A DNA stretch of 42,503 bases from Olsenella_L sp051876355 (GTDB lineage Bacteria > Actinomycetota > Coriobacteriia > Coriobacteriales > Atopobiaceae): NCBI GenBank assembly GCA_051876355.1, contig JBJEHU010000027.1, positions 1 to 42,503 on the forward strand, given 5' to 3'. The notes under the pieces are model-generated. The model worked only from the letters and a program-made list of their open reading frames with translations, searched no databases and had not been told where the DNA came from. Every line of letters starts with the position of its first letter. Positions within the stretch are counted from its first letter, which is position 1. A program made the translations under genes and the position numbers. This document shows positions 40,490 to 42,503 of this stretch, piece after piece.

Positions 40490-41839
40490 ATGGATAGAGA
40501 CATCTTCAAGCAGCTTGAGGCGTGGCAGACGTCATCTCACCGAAAGCCGCTCATACTCAAGGGCGCCCGACAGGTCGGCAAGACATGGGCGCTTAAAGAG
40601 TTCGGGAGAACGCACTTCGAAAACTGCGTCTACCTCAGCCTGGAGGAGATTGCCCCGGGGATCCCCAGCGAATACGCATCCCTCTTCCAGACCACGCATG
40701 ACCCGCAGCGCCTCCTCCAGAACGTCTCCCTCGCCACAGGGCAACCAATCAATCCTGGCAAGACGCTGCTTATCCTTGACGAGATACAGGACTGTCCTGC
40801 AGCCATTGGAGCGCTCAAGCCACTCGCAGAGCGCACTCCCGAGTACCACGTGGCGTGCGCAGGATCGCTGATCGGCGTCATGCTCTCGCGCCAGACGAGC
40901 TCGTTCCCCGTGGGCAAGGTGCAGTTCCTCGACATGTACCCCATGACATTCTCGGAGTTCCTTCGCGGCACCGGAAGCGGCACGCTCGACGAGTACCTCG
41001 ACAGCTTCGACAGCATCGAACCTATCCCCGACGTCTTCGCCAATCAGCTGGCAGAGCAGCTGCAGCGTTACTTCGTGACCGGTGGCATGCCGGAGGTCGT
41101 CTCTCTTTGGGCAGACAGCAGGGACGTACGTACCATCGACCAAGTACTCGGCGACCTTCTCGACTCCTATGAGCGCGACTTTGCCAAGCACGGTGGTAGG
41201 AGCCAGTTCGCCAAGCTCTCGCTCGTATGGAACTCGCTTCCCCGCCAGCTCGCCCGCGAGAACAAGAAGTTCATGTGGGGCCTCGTGCGCGAGGGCGCCC
41301 GCGCCCGAGAGTACGAGGACGCGGTCGAGTGGCTTTGCGACGCCGGTCTCACGACTCGGGTGCGGCTGAACAGCGGTCACGGCATACCGCTTTCGGCGTA
41401 CGACGACCCGACCGCCTTCAAGGTCTATGCACTAGACGTTGGCCTTCTGCGACGGCTAGCGCGCCTTGATTCGACGGCCTTCTCTCAAGATGACGCTCCC
41501 TTCAAGGAGTTCAAGGGCGCCTTTGCCGAGAACTATGTACTCCAGGCGCTACTCCCCCAGCTCGACGACGCACCACGGTACTGGACGAACAGCAAGCCGA
41601 ACTATGAGGTCGACTTTCTCGCACAAATCGGTAACGTGATCATCCCCATAGAAGTGAAGTCCGGGGAATCGATTCACGCGAGAAGCCTCAATTACTACAC
41701 CCAGAAGCATGCGGGGACCACCCCGTTACGCGTCAGGTTCTCGCTTCGCGGGCTCTCGCTGGACGACGACACCCTGAACATCCCGCTCTACCTGGCAGAC
41801 AGGGCGGTGCCGCTCATCCGCGGGGTGCTCGGGCCCTAG
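40490..41839 (+). CDS. ATP-binding protein with DUF4143 (AAA + nuclease-like C-terminus)
   Basis: A 449-residue ATPase of the AAA_14/DUF4143 family. Walker A GARQVGKT at 25-32, Walker B LLILDEIQDCP, sensor-like CAGSLIGVMLS, then the DUF4143 region, with a restriction-endonuclease-like end (NYEVDFLAQIGNVIIPIEVK, the D...E-x-K pattern). Such proteins are common in gut anaerobes; function unknown, possibly defence or mobile-element linked. GGAAGG lies 6 nt before the ATG; an upstream in-frame ATG at 40448 would overlap the operators. Flanked by the inverted 108-bp repeats. Confidence 0.9.
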   Translation: MDRDIFKQLEAWQTSSHRKPLILKGARQVGKTWALKEFGRTHFENCVYLSLEEIAPGIPSEYASLFQTTHDPQRLLQNVSLATGQPINPGKTLLILDEIQDCPAAIGALKPLAERTPEYHVACAGSLIGVMLSRQTSSFPVGKVQFLDMYPMTFSEFLRGTGSGTLDEYLDSFDSIEPIPDVFANQLAEQLQRYFVTGGMPEVVSLWADSRDVRTIDQVLGDLLDSYERDFAKHGGRSQFAKLSLVWNSLPRQLARENKKFMWGLVREGARAREYEDAVEWLCDAGLTTRVRLNSGHGIPLSAYDDPTAFKVYALDVGLLRRLARLDSTAFSQDDAPFKEFKGAFAENYVLQALLPQLDDAPRYWTNSKPNYEVDFLAQIGNVIIPIEVKSGESIHARSLNYYTQKHAGTTPLRVRFSLRGLSLDDDTLNIPLYLADRAVPLIRGVLGP

Positions 41840-41959
41840 GGGTTGACGCTGGTGGCTGGCGCTTGCATGGGAGGTTGGCCCGGTCGACTGCGGTACCCGA
41901 CGATCTTCTATGCTGAGATTGGCATCATTTGCTCCAGCATTGGCACAGCTGGCACCAGC

Positions 41960-42270
41960 ATTTGCGACATCATCGCCACCAAGCTAGTGCACAGTCCGCC
42001 CGCTCCCGCTGCCCCTGACGCGCCGGTAACAACGGCGATCAGGCGGCGCACGTTGCTACCAGCCCACAGCCTCAATCGGGCCTCATCTGGGGAAACGACC
42101 GAGGATGGTACCGAGCCAGTAACAACGGACTCGCTCGCCAGGTGATTGTCCGTCGAACGACGGGCGCGATGCAAACAAGCTGCCCCTTATGCGCGAGCTC
42201 GGGGGCCATATACTACATTTGTGTCATCATTTGCGACATCGTCACCACCATTTCCGATATTTGCGACATC
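41960..42270 (+). repeat. Iterated 12-mer ATTTGCGACATC
   Basis: Exact ATTTGCGACATC occurs at 41960-41971, 42229-42240 and 42259-42270. A variant ATTTGTGTCATC abuts the second copy (42217-42228), and ATTTGCTCCAGC lies upstream of the first. The copies straddle the right 108-bp repeat. Confidence 0.55.
42016..42123 (-). repeat. 108-bp dispersed inverted repeat, right copy
   Basis: The reverse-oriented partner of 39705-39812, ungapped, about 74 percent identical by eye. Here the two ends read GTTGTTACTGGC and GTTGTTACCGGC, a near-perfect direct repeat about 90 bp apart. Confidence 0.65.
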
Positions 42271-42458
42271 CATCTGACCGTCGGCGTGGCGGCACGACCT
42301 GGTCCAGCTGCTCGACGTCGGCAATGAGCATGGTTGCCCAATCCCGCCCGTAAGCGGGGAATTACGCCCGACCTGGTTTGGGTCTGTACGGTCCTAGGCT
42401 TTTGCGGGTCTCTTCATCAGTCGTGCGTGATTCGGGAGAGAAGAGGGGTGGCGGATTG

Positions 42459-42503
42459 TCAAGCTGAGTGCAACATCTCCCGATAGACCTCGTTGGCCGT
42501 CTT
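42459..42503 (-). CDS. Possible C-terminal end of an IS30-type transposase (partial)
   Basis: The last 14 codons of a minus-strand gene entering from the right: KTANEVYREMLHSA then TGA. The ending resembles IS30-family transposases (KTP.EVF..-LH), with the TTGCACT-type terminal sequence running over the stop codon as in those elements. Too short for certainty; the rest lies beyond the window. Confidence 0.4.
   Translation of the reverse strand, partial: KTANEVYREMLHSA

Larger units (their letters stand above)
41840..42458. other. Non-coding accessory tail with short repeats
   Basis: No credible gene. It holds the right 108-bp inverted-repeat copy and iterated 12-mers of the ATTTGCGACATC type. 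Open frames here have poor composition and no ribosome sites. Probably decayed mobile or intergenic DNA. Confidence 0.5.

Noticed and set aside
41960..42270. CRISPR array
   Set aside because: The 12-mers are too short and unevenly spaced, with no uniform spacers and no cas genes.
41843..42327. Small frames in the right tail
   Set aside because: They are generated by the 12-mer iterations; no ribosome sites or family resemblance.

Overview
The window reads as a chromosomal segment of a high-GC, strictly anaerobic actinobacterium, most likely a Coriobacteriia member (Olsenella/Atopobiaceae-like). This is an inference from codon use, clear Shine-Dalgarno sites, LPXTG surface proteins with actinobacterial-type signal peptides, and a selenium/amino-acid-reductase lifestyle. 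No rRNA or other marker is present to fix the taxonomy.

Positions 1-6.7 kb hold an SDR oxidoreductase divergent from a TetR regulator, a LysR regulator, two tandem DUF3841 genes, a BCCT-type betaine/choline/carnitine transporter and a divergent TetR regulator. Positions 6.7-14.7 kb are a nearly complete selenium block on the minus strand: selD (itself a selenoprotein with an in-frame UGA), a GT4 glycosyltransferase, tRNA-Sec (selC), selA, selB, a YedF-like protein, a DUF3343 Se/S-carrier-like protein and a NifS/Csd-type cysteine desulfurase. Positions 15-18.2 kb carry a BadF/HgdC-type ATPase activator, a convergent HgdB/double-cubane-type reductase and a radical SAM protein.

Positions 18.5-26 kb form one minus-strand operon for a selenium-dependent glycine-reductase-family enzyme, in the order B-alpha, B-beta (Sec), trxB, trxA, grdA (Sec), grdC, grdD. 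The B-alpha subunit lacks the Asn-Cys self-cleavage site of glycine-specific GrdE, and a BCCT transporter lies nearby. Betaine reductase (GrdHI) is therefore the best reading: betaine + reduced thioredoxin + phosphate gives acetyl phosphate + trimethylamine. Downstream come a DUF5714 protein and a second HgdB/double-cubane-type protein.

A 12-bp element, consensus TTATCGCGKTYA (minus-strand core CGCGATAA), recurs ten times and only in gaps next to these genes: transporter/TetR, tRNA-Sec, selD/activator, both HgdB-type genes, the grd operon, and an inverted pair with no clear owner. It defines a candidate regulon joining selenium biosynthesis, betaine reduction and two low-potential ATP-driven reductases. 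This is the strongest lead for an undescribed system.

Positions 28.9-35 kb hold two tandem LPXTG surface proteins, followed by an enolase-superfamily dehydratase. From 36.7 kb the window becomes accessory: a Fic protein, toxin-antitoxin remnants (including a toxin with three nonsense codons beside an intact antitoxin), broken Gfo/Idh/MocA and flavoprotein genes, a DUF4143 ATPase behind two CRP-like palindromes and flanked by inverted 108-bp repeats, and the probable end of an IS30-type transposase at the right edge.
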